From: Falsiphaeobacter marinintestinus
GTDB lineage: Bacteria; Pseudomonadota; Alphaproteobacteria; Rhodobacterales; Rhodobacteraceae
NCBI RefSeq assembly: GCF_007923355.1
Contig: NZ_VOGO01000003.1
Span: 486,753 to 550,752 of the forward strand
Direction of reading: 5' to 3'
DNA: 64,000 nt
The translations under genes were made by a program, and so were the position numbers. Under the pieces are notes generated by a model. It ran no database searches. It saw only the letters and a list, made by a program, of their open reading frames with translations, and was not told the origin of the DNA. This document shows positions 27,704 through 35,557 of this stretch, one piece after another; position 1 is the first letter of the stretch, and every line of letters starts with the position of its first letter.

Positions 27704-28621
27704 ATGCAACTGCCGCCTGACAATTTCAACCCCGCGCCGAGTGTGGCCGAAGAACTGGAACCCGGACTGCGCCGCATTCTTGCCCCCAACCCGTCCCCTA
27801 TGACTTATCGGGGCACAAACACCTATCTGATCGGCACACGCGACATCGCCGTGATTGATCCCGGACCAGCCAATTCTGACCATCTGGACGCCATTCTCGC
27901 CGCGCTTGGCCCCGGCGAACGGATCAGTCACATCGTCGTGACGCATACGCACCTGGATCACTCTCCTCTGGCCGCACCGCTATCAGACCGCACCGGAGCC
28001 CAGGTTCATGCCTTTGGTGGGCCGACGGCCGGGCGCAGCGCCGTCATGGAACAGCTTGCCGCATCAGGTCTTGCAGGCGGCGGAGAAGGCATCGACACCG
28101 CGTTTGCGCCCGATGTTACCGTGTCAGATGGCACCGTGATCGACGGCGACGGGTGGGCGCTTGAAGTCATCCACACACCCGGTCATCTGGGCAACCATAT
28201 CGCGCTGGCTCTGGATGACCTGTGCTTTACAGCAGATCATGTCATGGGCTGGGCAACATCGCTGGTGTCACCACCGGATGGCGACCTGACGGATTTCATG
28301 GACAGCTGCCATCGTCTGCGCCAGCGCACCTGGAGGACCTTCCACCCTGGTCACGGAGCGCCTGTTGCCACTCCTGCAGACCGGCTGGACTGGCTGGTCA
28401 ATCACCGCCAGAGCCGCGAAACCGCCATTCTGAACACCCTTGCAGATGGCCCCGCCACAGCCCGCAGCCTGGCCGAACGCATCTACACCGAGGTTCCCCC
28501 TGCACTTCTGCCCGCAGCCGAGCGCAACGTTTTCGCACATCTCGTTGATCTTATGGGTAAAAATCTAGTTTCCCCGATTGAATCTCTTTCTGCTTTGGCA
28601 ACCTTCGAACGGCGCGTGTGA
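27704..28621 (+). CDS. MBL-fold metallohydrolase (LACTB2/GloB-like)
   Basis: 305 aa. Metal motif THTHLDHSP near residues 86-94, later metal ligands in IHTPGHLGNH and CFTADHVMGW, and a C-terminal winged-helix-like tail (TARSLAERIYTEV). The layout of a metallo-beta-lactamase domain plus a short helical C-terminal domain fits LACTB2-like hydrolases or nucleases. It is divergent from the kinase gene with a 40-base gap, preceded by GAGAGGAAG, and ends 78 bases before tRNA-Asn. Confidence 0.9.
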   Translation: MQLPPDNFNPAPSVAEELEPGLRRILAPNPSPMTYRGTNTYLIGTRDIAVIDPGPANSDHLDAILAALGPGERISHIVVTHTHLDHSPLAAPLSDRTGAQVHAFGGPTAGRSAVMEQLAASGLAGGGEGIDTAFAPDVTVSDGTVIDGDGWALEVIHTPGHLGNHIALALDDLCFTADHVMGWATSLVSPPDGDLTDFMDSCHRLRQRTWRTFHPGHGAPVATPADRLDWLVNHRQSRETAILNTLADGPATARSLAERIYTEVPPALLPAAERNVFAHLVDLMGKNLVSPIESLSALATFERRV

Positions 28622-28699
28622 AGCACTCATGTTTTTTTGATATTTCCACCAAATCCCTCTGGACGCCCTCAAAACCTGTTGCTATATCCGCCAAACCGT

Positions 28700-28774
28700 T
28701 CCGGCGTAGCTCAGCGGTAGAGCAGTTGACTGTTAATCAATTGGTCGTAGGTTCGATCCCTACCGCCGGAGCCA
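28700..28774 (+). tRNA. tRNA-Asn (GUU), integration target
   Basis: Cloverleaf with acceptor TCCGGCG/CGCCGGA, anticodon GTT in the loop CTGTTAA, T-loop TTCGATC and encoded CCA. The 3' 48 bases recur at 49379 and 59754, so this tRNA gene is the attachment site for the elements to the right. Confidence 0.97.
28727..28774 (+). repeat. Left attachment site of element 1 (tRNA-Asn 3' end)
   Basis: The 48 bases from TGACTGTTAATC to GGAGCCA are identical to 49379-49426, and the last 47 are identical to 59754-59800. The repeat spans the anticodon loop, variable loop and T-arm, a usual crossover region of tyrosine integrases. Confidence 0.95.
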
Positions 28775-28782
28775 AAAGTTTC

Positions 28783-28817
28783 AAGGGCTTAGCGAGATTT
28801 CGCTGAGCCCTTTTTCG
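28783..28817 (+). terminator. tRNA-Asn terminator carried by element 1
   Basis: AAGGGCTTAGCG pairs with CGCTGAGCCCTT (one G-T), followed by TTTTTC. A nearly identical hairpin follows the third att copy at 59809, so it belongs to the element left end rather than to the chromosome. Confidence 0.85.
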
Positions 28818-28822
28818 TTTCC

Positions 28823-28840
28823 AGTCTCTTTTTAGTCACT
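28823..28840 (+). repeat. Integrase arm-site-like repeat, element 1 left end
   Basis: AGTCTCTTTTTAGTC at 28823-28837 recurs at 49243-49257 (upstream of the element 1 integrase) and 59849-59863 (after the third att). It sits at comparable distance from att in each left end, which suggests integrase arm-binding sites. Confidence 0.55.
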
Positions 28841-28842
28841 TC

Positions 28843-29660
28843 AATCACGATGCCACTGGGGCATTGAGGAGGGAGCGCGTTGAAATCCATCGGGGATTGC
28901 AGCTACGACATATCGGGCCGCTCATCAGTCGCACCGAGAGAGTCGCCTGAGCACCACAAGTCGCAAGCAAGCAGGCAACTTGGCTGTTCTTTAGCGCTTC
29001 GGACCAGCTATTGCTGGAGCATGCTAACCCCGCGCATTACTACGCCCGTCACCACAAGAAAATTCGCCCGTTGCATAGCCGTCTTGATCAAAAACATGTA
29101 GGAGGAAAGGCATTTCAACTTCCTCATCATGTTATTACAAAAGTATCATGAATCCCAACCAGATCATGCCTAAAACGGCAAGTTCCGCCGAAGTTCCTCA
29201 AGAAGCTTCACGGTCCAAACTGAACTTCGAGGTCGCAACAACTGCGACCTTGGAAGTAATCTGGCCGAACACTAAAAACACTGTGAACACCATTTGATCA
29301 ACTCACTCACCGAGTGGTAGAGATCACCCATCAAGTAGGCTTCACAAACCGACATCCGACTCATGAGATTGTGATTCGAACGAGCAGCAACTCTAACACT
29401 CCAAAGAACCAGACCAAAAATGCGCATTATTCATCACAAATCAACTATCTACAAGATTTTGTTAATCCATAACTCGAAGAGGTGCTGTCGGACATATTTG
29501 GCAGTTTGCACAAATTTAACATTAAGATCACCCCGTAAACATCTGTTATTATAAGTTTAAAAATGCCATATTTGATACCCTCTCCTGATCTGCTAAGCTA
29601 AGGTGTCTTGGCGCAGCTTCTTGGCTGCGCGCTTCGTGTCAGAATAGGGCGCTTATTGCG
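28843..29660. other. AT-rich left-end region of element 1 without a confident gene
   Basis: About 820 bases. A 73-codon frame from 28880 starts with TTG behind GGAGGGA but has no protein-like composition, so it is not called. The rest is AT-rich with many stops on both strands. It probably holds the promoter of the next gene near 29560-29640. Confidence 0.4.
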
Positions 29661-30341
29661 ATGGTCTTCTTAGGAATAGCTCTTGGAGTATTGATTTCGG
29701 TGTTCTTCATACTTTGGAATAATCGAACTGTTAATGCAGAATTTGAACGTGACCTGGACGAAGTTCGAAACCTTCGGTCGGCGAGTCTCACTGAACCTGT
29801 TCGCATTCCGATTGCCATGATAGCTCAGGACATGTTACCACTTTTCGCACAACTTAAAATCGACAACAAAGTACGGATCGACATTGTCGGAAATGACGCG
29901 TCCAACGGTCATTACTCTCATTCGGACAACGGACCCATGCTTGTTGAAGGCATCAGATCATGGCTCAAATCTGGAGCGTCTGTTCGATACTTGATAATTG
30001 ATTCTCGCCCAAGTAAAGAAAATAATCTTCAGAGTCTTGTGACAGAATTTCCGGAGAACTTCAAAATCGATTACATTGATCCGGCAACGCTCCCGAGCGA
30101 GAAACTCGCATTGGTGGAAAATGTCGCCGATAGACATCCGACCTTGTTGAGTAGTGATGGCTATTTTGCGCTTTGGTTGGAGGGAAAACACCCTCGTGGG
30201 TCCAAGTACGCGTACAACGTAGATTTTTATTCGCCGGAAAGTTTAAGAAACCCGGCACACAAAAAGATTTTCGACTACTATTCAAATCTGGTGACGGAAG
30301 TGACTTGCAGCGAAAGTTCTAGGGCGCTAGTTTCCGCATAG
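29661..30341 (+). CDS. Hypothetical membrane-anchored protein, element 1 cargo
   Basis: 226 aa. One N-terminal membrane helix (residues 2-20) is followed by a soluble domain of mixed alpha/beta pattern: VRIDIVGND near residue 72, a WLKSGASVRYLIIDSRPS strand-turn near residue 105 and a C-terminal helix. I do not recognise the family. Base composition is clearly more AT-rich than the core genes, a sign of transfer. Followed at about 20 bases by another membrane-protein gene, so a two- or three-gene cassette is likely. Confidence 0.7.
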   Translation: MVFLGIALGVLISVFFILWNNRTVNAEFERDLDEVRNLRSASLTEPVRIPIAMIAQDMLPLFAQLKIDNKVRIDIVGNDASNGHYSHSDNGPMLVEGIRSWLKSGASVRYLIIDSRPSKENNLQSLVTEFPENFKIDYIDPATLPSEKLALVENVADRHPTLLSSDGYFALWLEGKHPRGSKYAYNVDFYSPESLRNPAHKKIFDYYSNLVTEVTCSESSRALVSA

Positions 30342-30367
30342 GTCGAAATCTAAGCGGGGCATTGTTC

Positions 30368-30829
30368 GTGGGAAATTTTCCGGAATTCGCCGTATTGGCT
30401 CAAGTCGCTGCGGTTGCTGCATTGGTTGTCACTGCTAGCATTTTGAGTGCTGGTAGTTTCACTCTCATATTTGCCGTTCAAAATGCGTTAATCAAGTACG
30501 ATTCGGAGGGAAATGTTCTTACTTTTGATGAAAGTGCCGTAGACCTACGTAAAAGAATGCTTCGCTTCCCCAGGAAGGCGTGGCGTTTTTACATTTTTTC
30601 AACCTCTACTGTCGTCGCTATGGTAAGTTGCGTTGCGTTAAGGGAGTTTCCTGACACTTTTGGGATTTTCTTCTGGCTTTCATCACCAGTTGCCGATCTC
30701 ATAATTAACCCAGTAACAATAACAGCAAGTTTGCTAGTGTTGGCGAGCTATGCTGTCTTTCTCGGTCACTCTGTACTGACATATAAAAAGTTATACTCTC
30801 AAATTGCAATTAGTAAATACAACCTGTAG
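30368..30829 (+). CDS. Hypothetical multi-pass membrane protein, element 1 cargo
   Basis: 153 aa with about four hydrophobic segments (residues 8-30, 70-90, 100-115, 120-140) and a basic cytoplasmic loop (RKRMLRFPRKAWR). GTG at 30368 follows AAGCGGGG and is preferred over TTG at 30362. AT-rich like its neighbours. No family recognised; co-transcription with the preceding membrane-anchored protein suggests a joint function. Confidence 0.6.
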   Translation: MGNFPEFAVLAQVAAVAALVVTASILSAGSFTLIFAVQNALIKYDSEGNVLTFDESAVDLRKRMLRFPRKAWRFYIFSTSTVVAMVSCVALREFPDTFGIFFWLSSPVADLIINPVTITASLLVLASYAVFLGHSVLTYKKLYSQIAISKYNL

Positions 30830-30936
30830 TTGCAAAGTGCTCTGAATATTGTAACATGAAGAATACTTCCGAACTTGCGTTGAGCTGGCTTGCTTGCAGT
30901 GATGAAAGCCAGCCCTCTCAACACAAGGAGAGGATA

Positions 30937-31116
30937 ATGAAAAATTCAACCTTCTACCGGGCGCTTTCATGCCCGGAGTGTCCGCCTGCAGCCATTGTCC
31001 TGGCATTTGTACTATTGCCAGTTGGTCTGTTCTTTGTGGGACTGTGGGCGGAGGCGATAATTCTTCTCGCACCAATGACGATCTGGTATTCAATTGTCTT
31101 GATGGACGGGGAATAA
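30937..31116 (+). CDS. Small membrane protein, 59 aa
   Basis: MKNSTFYRALSCPECPPAA followed by two adjacent hydrophobic stretches (IVLAFVLLPVGLFFVGLW and AIILLAPMTIWYSIVLM). AAGGAGAGG lies just before the ATG at 30937 and decides this start over one 27 codons upstream. A clean terminator follows. CPEC near the N-terminus could bind metal. Function unknown. Confidence 0.6.
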   Translation: MKNSTFYRALSCPECPPAAIVLAFVLLPVGLFFVGLWAEAIILLAPMTIWYSIVLMDGE

Positions 31117-31119
31117 TGC

Positions 31120-31148
31120 AAGGAGCCTCTGTTTCGAGGCTCCTTTTT
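31120..31148 (+). terminator. Intrinsic terminator of the 29661-31116 cassette
   Basis: AAGGAGCCTC/GAGGCTCCTT ten-base stem with a short loop followed by TTTT, four bases after the stop codon. Confidence 0.88.
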
Positions 31149-31427
31149 CAATTCTAAATATCTCTATATGTTTGGTGTTTAATACTGTATCTGAATTGAT
31201 CGCTGATACATTTTTTATAAAAATTCCAATTGGAGACTTGCTTCATAGCGCAAATTCGGGCAGTTGACTGGAATCGTGTTTGTACTTGTCTTGCGTATCA
31301 CATTGAAACTCTATTTGACTACCGGTCACAACATCGGTCAATATGATGATTGTTTTCTGCGTGTTTCATCAAGCAAGAAGAACAAAGGCTTTATCTGTGA
31401 TGTATCATCCTGGGAGATTTCCTGACA
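31149..31427. repeat. AT-rich spacer plus diverged copy of the recombinase 3'-end repeat
   Basis: No gene. From about 31316 to 31429 the sequence is a diverged copy (shared TGACTANCGG, ATGATG, ATCAAGCAAG, ACAAAGGCT blocks) of the repeat that follows at 31428-31620. It suggests an older duplication with a period of roughly 159 bases. Confidence 0.5.
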
Positions 31428-31620
31428 AGTTCGGCCTCTATCCCGCTCGAGTGCACCACACAAATTTCGAGCTGACTAGCGGCCACCTCATGGCTCTGGA
31501 TGATGGTCGTCAGACTTGCCCACATAATCAAGCAAGGAAAACAAAGGCTGGATGAGCGAATTATCGTCGGACTTGATGCCATGACGCCTTCGGCCTCTGT
31601 CTCGCTCTTGTGCACCAAAC
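31428..31620. repeat. 193-bp direct repeat, copy 1 (recombinase 3'-end sequence)
   Basis: Matches 32412-32604 with about nine differences and no gaps. Each copy starts and ends with TTCGGCCTCT-n4-CNCTC-n2-GTGCACC, so the short motif occurs at 31430, 31589, 32414 and 32573. Copy 2 contains the last codons and stop of the serine recombinase gene. The two copies flank a cassette with two small genes. Confidence 0.88.
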
Positions 31621-31650
31621 GATATCATGACCACTAGACAACAGAATGGC

Positions 31651-31824
31651 TCAGTTGAGCCATTCTGTTTGTGTGACCTGAGTAAAATATGCAAACACCC
31701 CCTGGGAGGCCGAACTTTCGTCTGCTGGGATCTTGATCTGGTCGAGCTTGCCTTCGTCCAATAGGCGAAGGAACACTTGGTCGCAGATCTCCAAGTGTCG
31801 CTGAATATGTTCATTTTCGTTCAT
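31651..31824 (-). CDS. Small recombinase-associated protein, 57 aa
   Basis: Begins MNENEHIQRHLEICDQVFLR and ends TQVTQTEWLN. It is a paralogue of the 48 aa protein at 34010-34156 (shared EHI-RHLEIC--V--RLL--GK pattern), which immediately precedes a serine recombinase. Here it is followed not by a recombinase but by the 193-bp repeat, as though the recombinase had been lost. The stop codon lies in a 13-base perfect palindrome (31640-31667). Function unknown; perhaps a recombination directionality or DNA-binding accessory factor. Confidence 0.6.
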   Translation of the reverse strand: MNENEHIQRHLEICDQVFLRLLDEGKLDQIKIPADESSASQGVFAYFTQVTQTEWLN

Positions 31825-31870
31825 GACCTGAATCTATCAGACTTAGGCAAATGAGTCCTGTGAACAAAGG

Positions 31871-31899
31871 AAAAGGGCGCGGAAAAACCACGCCCTTTT
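31871..31899 (-). terminator. Terminator of the periplasmic protein gene
   Basis: AAAAGGGCG/CGCCCTTTT stem with an 11-base loop, followed by TTTTCCTTT on the minus strand, 20 bases beyond the stop codon at 31920. Confidence 0.8.
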
Positions 31900-31919
31900 G
31901 AGCAAACTGCTGCCCGTCT

Positions 31920-32222
31920 TCAGTTCAGTGCGTCATCCACGCATGGATCGTCCATTCTGAAGGTGACGCCCACGAAGGAGAGCATACCATCATCAGTCCG
32001 TTCGGTTTCCAGGCTGACATCTTCGTAGCCACAGGCTACCAGGGCGACCTGAACTTCCTGAGCTTCAGCCAAGTCTGAATACCAGGACACGGAGAGGCTC
32101 ATGGACGGAGGGGCCGAAACCGAAATCGTCAGCGGTTCAGCGGTCCCGACCAGCAAGGTCTCTGCTCCGGCTGTCCCAGCAAGACTGGCCAATACGCAGC
32201 AAGCTACTAAAGTTTTCTTCAT
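31920..32222 (-). CDS. Small periplasmic protein with signal peptide
   Basis: 100 aa. MKKTLVACCVLASLAGTAGA is a good signal peptide (cleavage before ETLL). The mature 80 residues contain two cysteines that could form a disulfide (ALVACGYED, MDDPCVDD). Start at 32222 follows TAGGAGA at seven bases. It sits within the segment flanked by the two 193-bp repeats, so it is probable cassette cargo. No family recognised. Confidence 0.65.
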   Translation of the reverse strand: MKKTLVACCVLASLAGTAGAETLLVGTAEPLTISVSAPPSMSLSVSWYSDLAEAQEVQVALVACGYEDVSLETERTDDGMLSFVGVTFRMDDPCVDDALN

Positions 32223-32411
32223 CCTGTCATCTCCTATCACCCTTACCAGACGATGCCTGGTTTCAAAGGGTGTGTAAGAGACGACTCCGCAGATAGTATC
32301 CCAAATTTCTCAGATATTTCAACTACTAGGCAGCTTGCTTTCGCCATCTATGCATTCTTCCATCAGTCTGAGCAGCTTGTTGGGTGAAGGGATATCAACC
32401 TCAGTCATGGA

Positions 32412-32604
32412 AGTTCGGCCTCTTTCCCACTCTTGTGCACCACACAAATTTCGAGCTGACTAGCGGCCACCTCATGGCTCTGGATGATGGTCGTCAGACT
32501 TGCCCACATAATCAAGCAAGGAAAACAAAGGCTGGATGAGCGAATTATCGTAGGACTTGATGCCATGACCCCTTCGGCCTCTGTCCCACTCTTGTGCACC
32601 ACAC
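32412..32604. repeat. 193-bp direct repeat, copy 2, overlapping recombinase 3' end
   Basis: Second copy of 31428-31620. The recombinase stop codon (32472) lies within it, and the recombinase tail GAQEWDRGRRGHG is encoded by the GTGCACC-motif half. A similar EWDSNRR tail ends the recombinase at 62057-63685. Confidence 0.88.
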
Positions 32605-34013
32605 AGGAGGGTCACGCAACTTTCAACCTTCGTGACCCATGAATACGGCTCAAACGCTGGCTTTCTTCCGGACACTGTCCGGTTCGGCCAGACGTTTTCG
32701 ATGATCATGCGTTTTTCAGCGCGATTCGCATTTTCATAAAGCAAAACAAGGCTTTTTCGCAGTTCGGCCAGTTTCTCTTGGTATGCCTCTGCAGCGGCAG
32801 AGTCAGGCATCCTGTCAAGCTGGTCACGCAGCTCCACGACACGCAACTGGACGGTGTGTCGTTTTCTTTGAAACGCATCCGGGCTGAGCGTCCCGTCGAT
32901 AACCAAGTCTTCCAGTCGGTCAAGCCTTCGTTCCTCGTCGGCGATTTGAAGCGACAAAGCTGCCCGCTGCTCATCTAACGTGACGATGGTGTCCGGGGTC
33001 TCAGCCTCGGCCACCTTCTTGGCGGCATGCGCAGTCAACTGCAACTGGCGCAGCTCTGCCAGGATCGCATTTTCCAGAACATCTTCGCGAACCGTCTTTG
33101 TCGAGCAGGACATTTGTTTGCAGCGGTAATACACATGTCCCTTCTGCAATTCCGGCACCATCGCCTTGTCGCAAAGACCACAGCGAAAGATGCCCTGAAG
33201 TAGGTGATTGTGGCGGGTTGACTTGGGGCCAGAGCGTTCAGCGCGTATGTCCTGCACGCGCTTCCAGGTCGCGACCGGAACGATGGGTTCATGTATACCT
33301 TCATAGGTTTGCCCGCTGCTCTTGATGTACATGAGGCCGATGTAGAAAGGATTTTGGAGGATGTTGCCGAGACCGCAGAGGGTTAGCTTGCCGCCGCGCG
33401 TGTTGCGAAGACCCCGGCGGTGCATTTCGTCGAGTAAAGAATTGTATGAATACTGGCGGCTGGCGTAGAGCTCGAACAATAGCTTGATGAGTGGCGCGGT
33501 TTTCGGGCACGGAATCTTGGGTTTGCCACCACCCTGGTTGAGGTATCCCGGCGGCGCACCCCACGGAAACAGGCCCTGCTTCAAACGCCCGGTCATTCCT
33601 TTGATGCATTCTTCGCGCAGGTTGAAGATGTAGTCTTCGGCGATGACGGCTTGCAGGTTGGCCGCCAGCCGACCACCACGAGATTTGAAGTCCAGGCTTT
33701 CGGTGGCAAAGAAGATGTCGATTCCAAGGCTGGGCAGTTCAGACACGAGCGCCCAGTCCCGCAGGTTGCGTGCCGACCGGTCGATCTTGTGCATGATGAG
33801 ACCAGCGGCTTTGCCCTGCTTGAGTTGCCGGAGCATCTGGTTGAAGATCGGTCGCCCCCGTTTGGCGGCGGTTTCTTTTTCCTCGAACCATTTGATTACC
33901 GAGAGATTATGCTGACTCGCAAAGACCGTGATGGCGTCTTTCTGTGCTTCGAGTGATACACCCTCGCCTTGCTTCTGGGTGGATACCCGAATGTATCCAA
34001 AACACGGTTTCAT
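32472..34013 (-). CDS. Large serine recombinase
   Basis: 513 aa. The resolvase domain has GYIRVSTQKQ with catalytic Ser11 and arginines in KIDRSARN and the following helix. A Recombinase domain follows (LTLCGLGNILQNPFYIGLMY), then a zinc ribbon (CGLCDKAM...YYRCKQMSC, near residues 285-315) and a coiled coil (residues about 345-420). It catalyses integration or excision through a Ser-DNA link. The last 40 residues are encoded by a duplicated repeat, suggesting the attachment site overlaps the gene end. Its start overlaps a 48 aa gene (ATGA). Confidence 0.93.
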   Translation of the reverse strand: MKPCFGYIRVSTQKQGEGVSLEAQKDAITVFASQHNLSVIKWFEEKETAAKRGRPIFNQMLRQLKQGKAAGLIMHKIDRSARNLRDWALVSELPSLGIDIFFATESLDFKSRGGRLAANLQAVIAEDYIFNLREECIKGMTGRLKQGLFPWGAPPGYLNQGGGKPKIPCPKTAPLIKLLFELYASRQYSYNSLLDEMHRRGLRNTRGGKLTLCGLGNILQNPFYIGLMYIKSSGQTYEGIHEPIVPVATWKRVQDIRAERSGPKSTRHNHLLQGIFRCGLCDKAMVPELQKGHVYYRCKQMSCSTKTVREDVLENAILAELRQLQLTAHAAKKVAEAETPDTIVTLDEQRAALSLQIADEERRLDRLEDLVIDGTLSPDAFQRKRHTVQLRVVELRDQLDRMPDSAAAEAYQEKLAELRKSLVLLYENANRAEKRMIIENVWPNRTVSGRKPAFEPYSWVTKVESCVTLLCGAQEWDRGRRGHGIKSYDNSLIQPLFSLLDYVGKSDDHHPEP

Positions 34014-34156
34014 ACGTCAGAGTTAGTGTCCTCGGACTCTACCAGATCTTCAGAATTTTGCGAATCCGGCCACAGCCATTTGCCGTCGGCCAGGAGGCGT
34101 TCATAGACACGTTGGCAGATTTCCAAATGGCGCAAAATGTGTTCATCTTCAGTCAT
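34010..34156 (-). CDS. Small recombinase-associated protein, 48 aa
   Basis: MTEDEHILRHLEICQRVYER is the first part; the C-terminus is acidic (SEDLVESEDTNSDV). Its stop overlaps the recombinase start as ATGA, so the two are translationally coupled. It is related to the 57 aa protein at 31651-31824. A short amphipathic helix is likely. No known family; the coupling points to a helper of the recombinase. Confidence 0.65.
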   Translation of the reverse strand: MTEDEHILRHLEICQRVYERLLADGKWLWPDSQNSEDLVESEDTNSDV

Positions 34157-34199
34157 GTGGTCATCGTACTTGAACCACGGATGCCGACTAGCAGCCGTA

Positions 34200-35369
34200 C
34201 TATGGAGCGCGATGATACGGTGGATACATTGTTGCAGAGAATGGCTTCAGCCGCTCGCCTTCGTGCATCAGCCACACGGCGGCGCGATGGTTCGGCTGGT
34301 TCTGGAAATCGCGCGCAGAAAAAGGCGGCAGCATTCGCTCGAACAATGGCGCGTCATTGGCTCCGACACGGTAGACAATCATCGTGCCAACATTGCCCAA
34401 GATGGCGTCACGCACTTCCACGTCGGTCTGAGAGAGGTGCTGATGTGCCAGGATTAGGCCGAGCCCATACTTGCGGGCCTCCGAAAGTAGCCCGGCGAAC
34501 GACTTCGTAGTGAGGTTGTGGAATTCATCGACATAGAGGAAAAAGGGACGGCGCGCGGTCTCAAGCTGCCCGTGCCGAGTGAAAGCCGCCTGCATGATGC
34601 TTGACGTGATCAGTCCGCCGAGGATGTTCGAAATGTCCGCCCCCAATCGGCCTTTTGCCAGGTTGACGATCAGGATGTTGCCGCTGTCCATGATCGACCG
34701 GAAGCTAATTGGTTGATCTGGCTCGCACAGCGCGGTCCGCACGATTGGATGCGCTAAAAATGCCCCAATTTTGTTCGCAACCGGCGAAATACCGTCAGCG
34801 CTGGTCTGGTAATTGAGACTGGGAAATTCTTCCTTCCAGAAAAAACGCACCTGTGGATCGGTGAGAGCTTCTGTAACTTGGCGTCGGAAGCCTTTGTATA
34901 CGAAGAGTTTCATGAGGTCGCGAAGATCAGCGCTCGGCTGCTCCAAAAGCGCAAGAACGGCATAGCGCAACAGATGCTCCATCCGCGCGCCCCATGCGTC
35001 CGGCCATTGCTTTTTTAACGTTTCGATCAGCGCTGATGCAACTAACGGTCGATACTGCTTTGATACGCGCTTGAGCGGGTTGTATCCGAGGCGACACGTA
35101 GGGTCGGCGATGTTCCAATACAGATGATCGGTTTCCAGCTTTTCGTGAAGGCTCTCGGCGAGATCACCATGGGGGTCGATCAGGCAAAACCCGTTGCCCT
35201 GCCTGGCATCTTGCCATGCCATATTGAGCAAAAGCGTCGATTTTCCCGTACCAGTCTGCCCGATTGCATAGAGATGCATCAGCCGATCCGAATGAGTGAT
35301 CCCAAAAGAAACCGGGTCTTCATACCGGCGATGGGCAAGACCGAGGATTGTGTGTGTGCCAGAACGCAT
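34200..35369 (-). CDS. Short VirD4/TraD-like ATPase
   Basis: 389 aa ATPase of the HerA/VirD4/TraD superfamily without N-terminal membrane helices. Walker A IGQTGTGKST is at residues 36-45, LIDPHGDL follows, Walker B is FFLYVDEFHNL near residue 260, and a sensor-like GLILAHQH follows. ATG at 35369 is taken; longer readings run into the divergent gene's promoter. Close paralogues are at 60887-62044 and as a remnant at 63616-63807. It lies 44 bases upstream of the small protein and recombinase genes on the same strand, so it is part of that module. DNA pumping or mobilisation is likely. Confidence 0.9.
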   Translation of the reverse strand: MRSGTHTILGLAHRRYEDPVSFGITHSDRLMHLYAIGQTGTGKSTLLLNMAWQDARQGNGFCLIDPHGDLAESLHEKLETDHLYWNIADPTCRLGYNPLKRVSKQYRPLVASALIETLKKQWPDAWGARMEHLLRYAVLALLEQPSADLRDLMKLFVYKGFRRQVTEALTDPQVRFFWKEEFPSLNYQTSADGISPVANKIGAFLAHPIVRTALCEPDQPISFRSIMDSGNILIVNLAKGRLGADISNILGGLITSSIMQAAFTRHGQLETARRPFFLYVDEFHNLTTKSFAGLLSEARKYGLGLILAHQHLSQTDVEVRDAILGNVGTMIVYRVGANDAPLFERMLPPFSARDFQNQPNHRAAVWLMHEGERLKPFSATMYPPYHRAP

Positions 35370-35557
35370 TCCCTTATTGTCCCGGTCGAAAGACCGACCA
35401 GCTAGCAGAGCACATATCACCCCGTGTGATCCGGTGACTGCTATCGCCCGGCACCCAACCACGGCATCATGGCAACAGATCAGTTCTTTCACGCATCGCC
35501 TTCGGCGGAGCGGCCAGGAAATCCTTCCTGCCCGCTCCACCCTGAAGGAGATGCATC

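Noticed and set aside
28880..29101. 73-codon frame after tRNA-Asn starting with TTG
   Set aside because: A good GGAGGGA precedes it, but residue composition is not protein-like and no structure is evident.
31391..31618. Short minus-strand frames inside the 193-bp repeats (31391 and 32405)
   Set aside because: They arise because the repeats are duplicated recombinase-end DNA; the second overlaps the recombinase gene in another frame.
31428..32604. CRISPR array
   Set aside because: Repeats are 193 bp, two to three in number, and contain coding sequence; no cas genes exist in the window.
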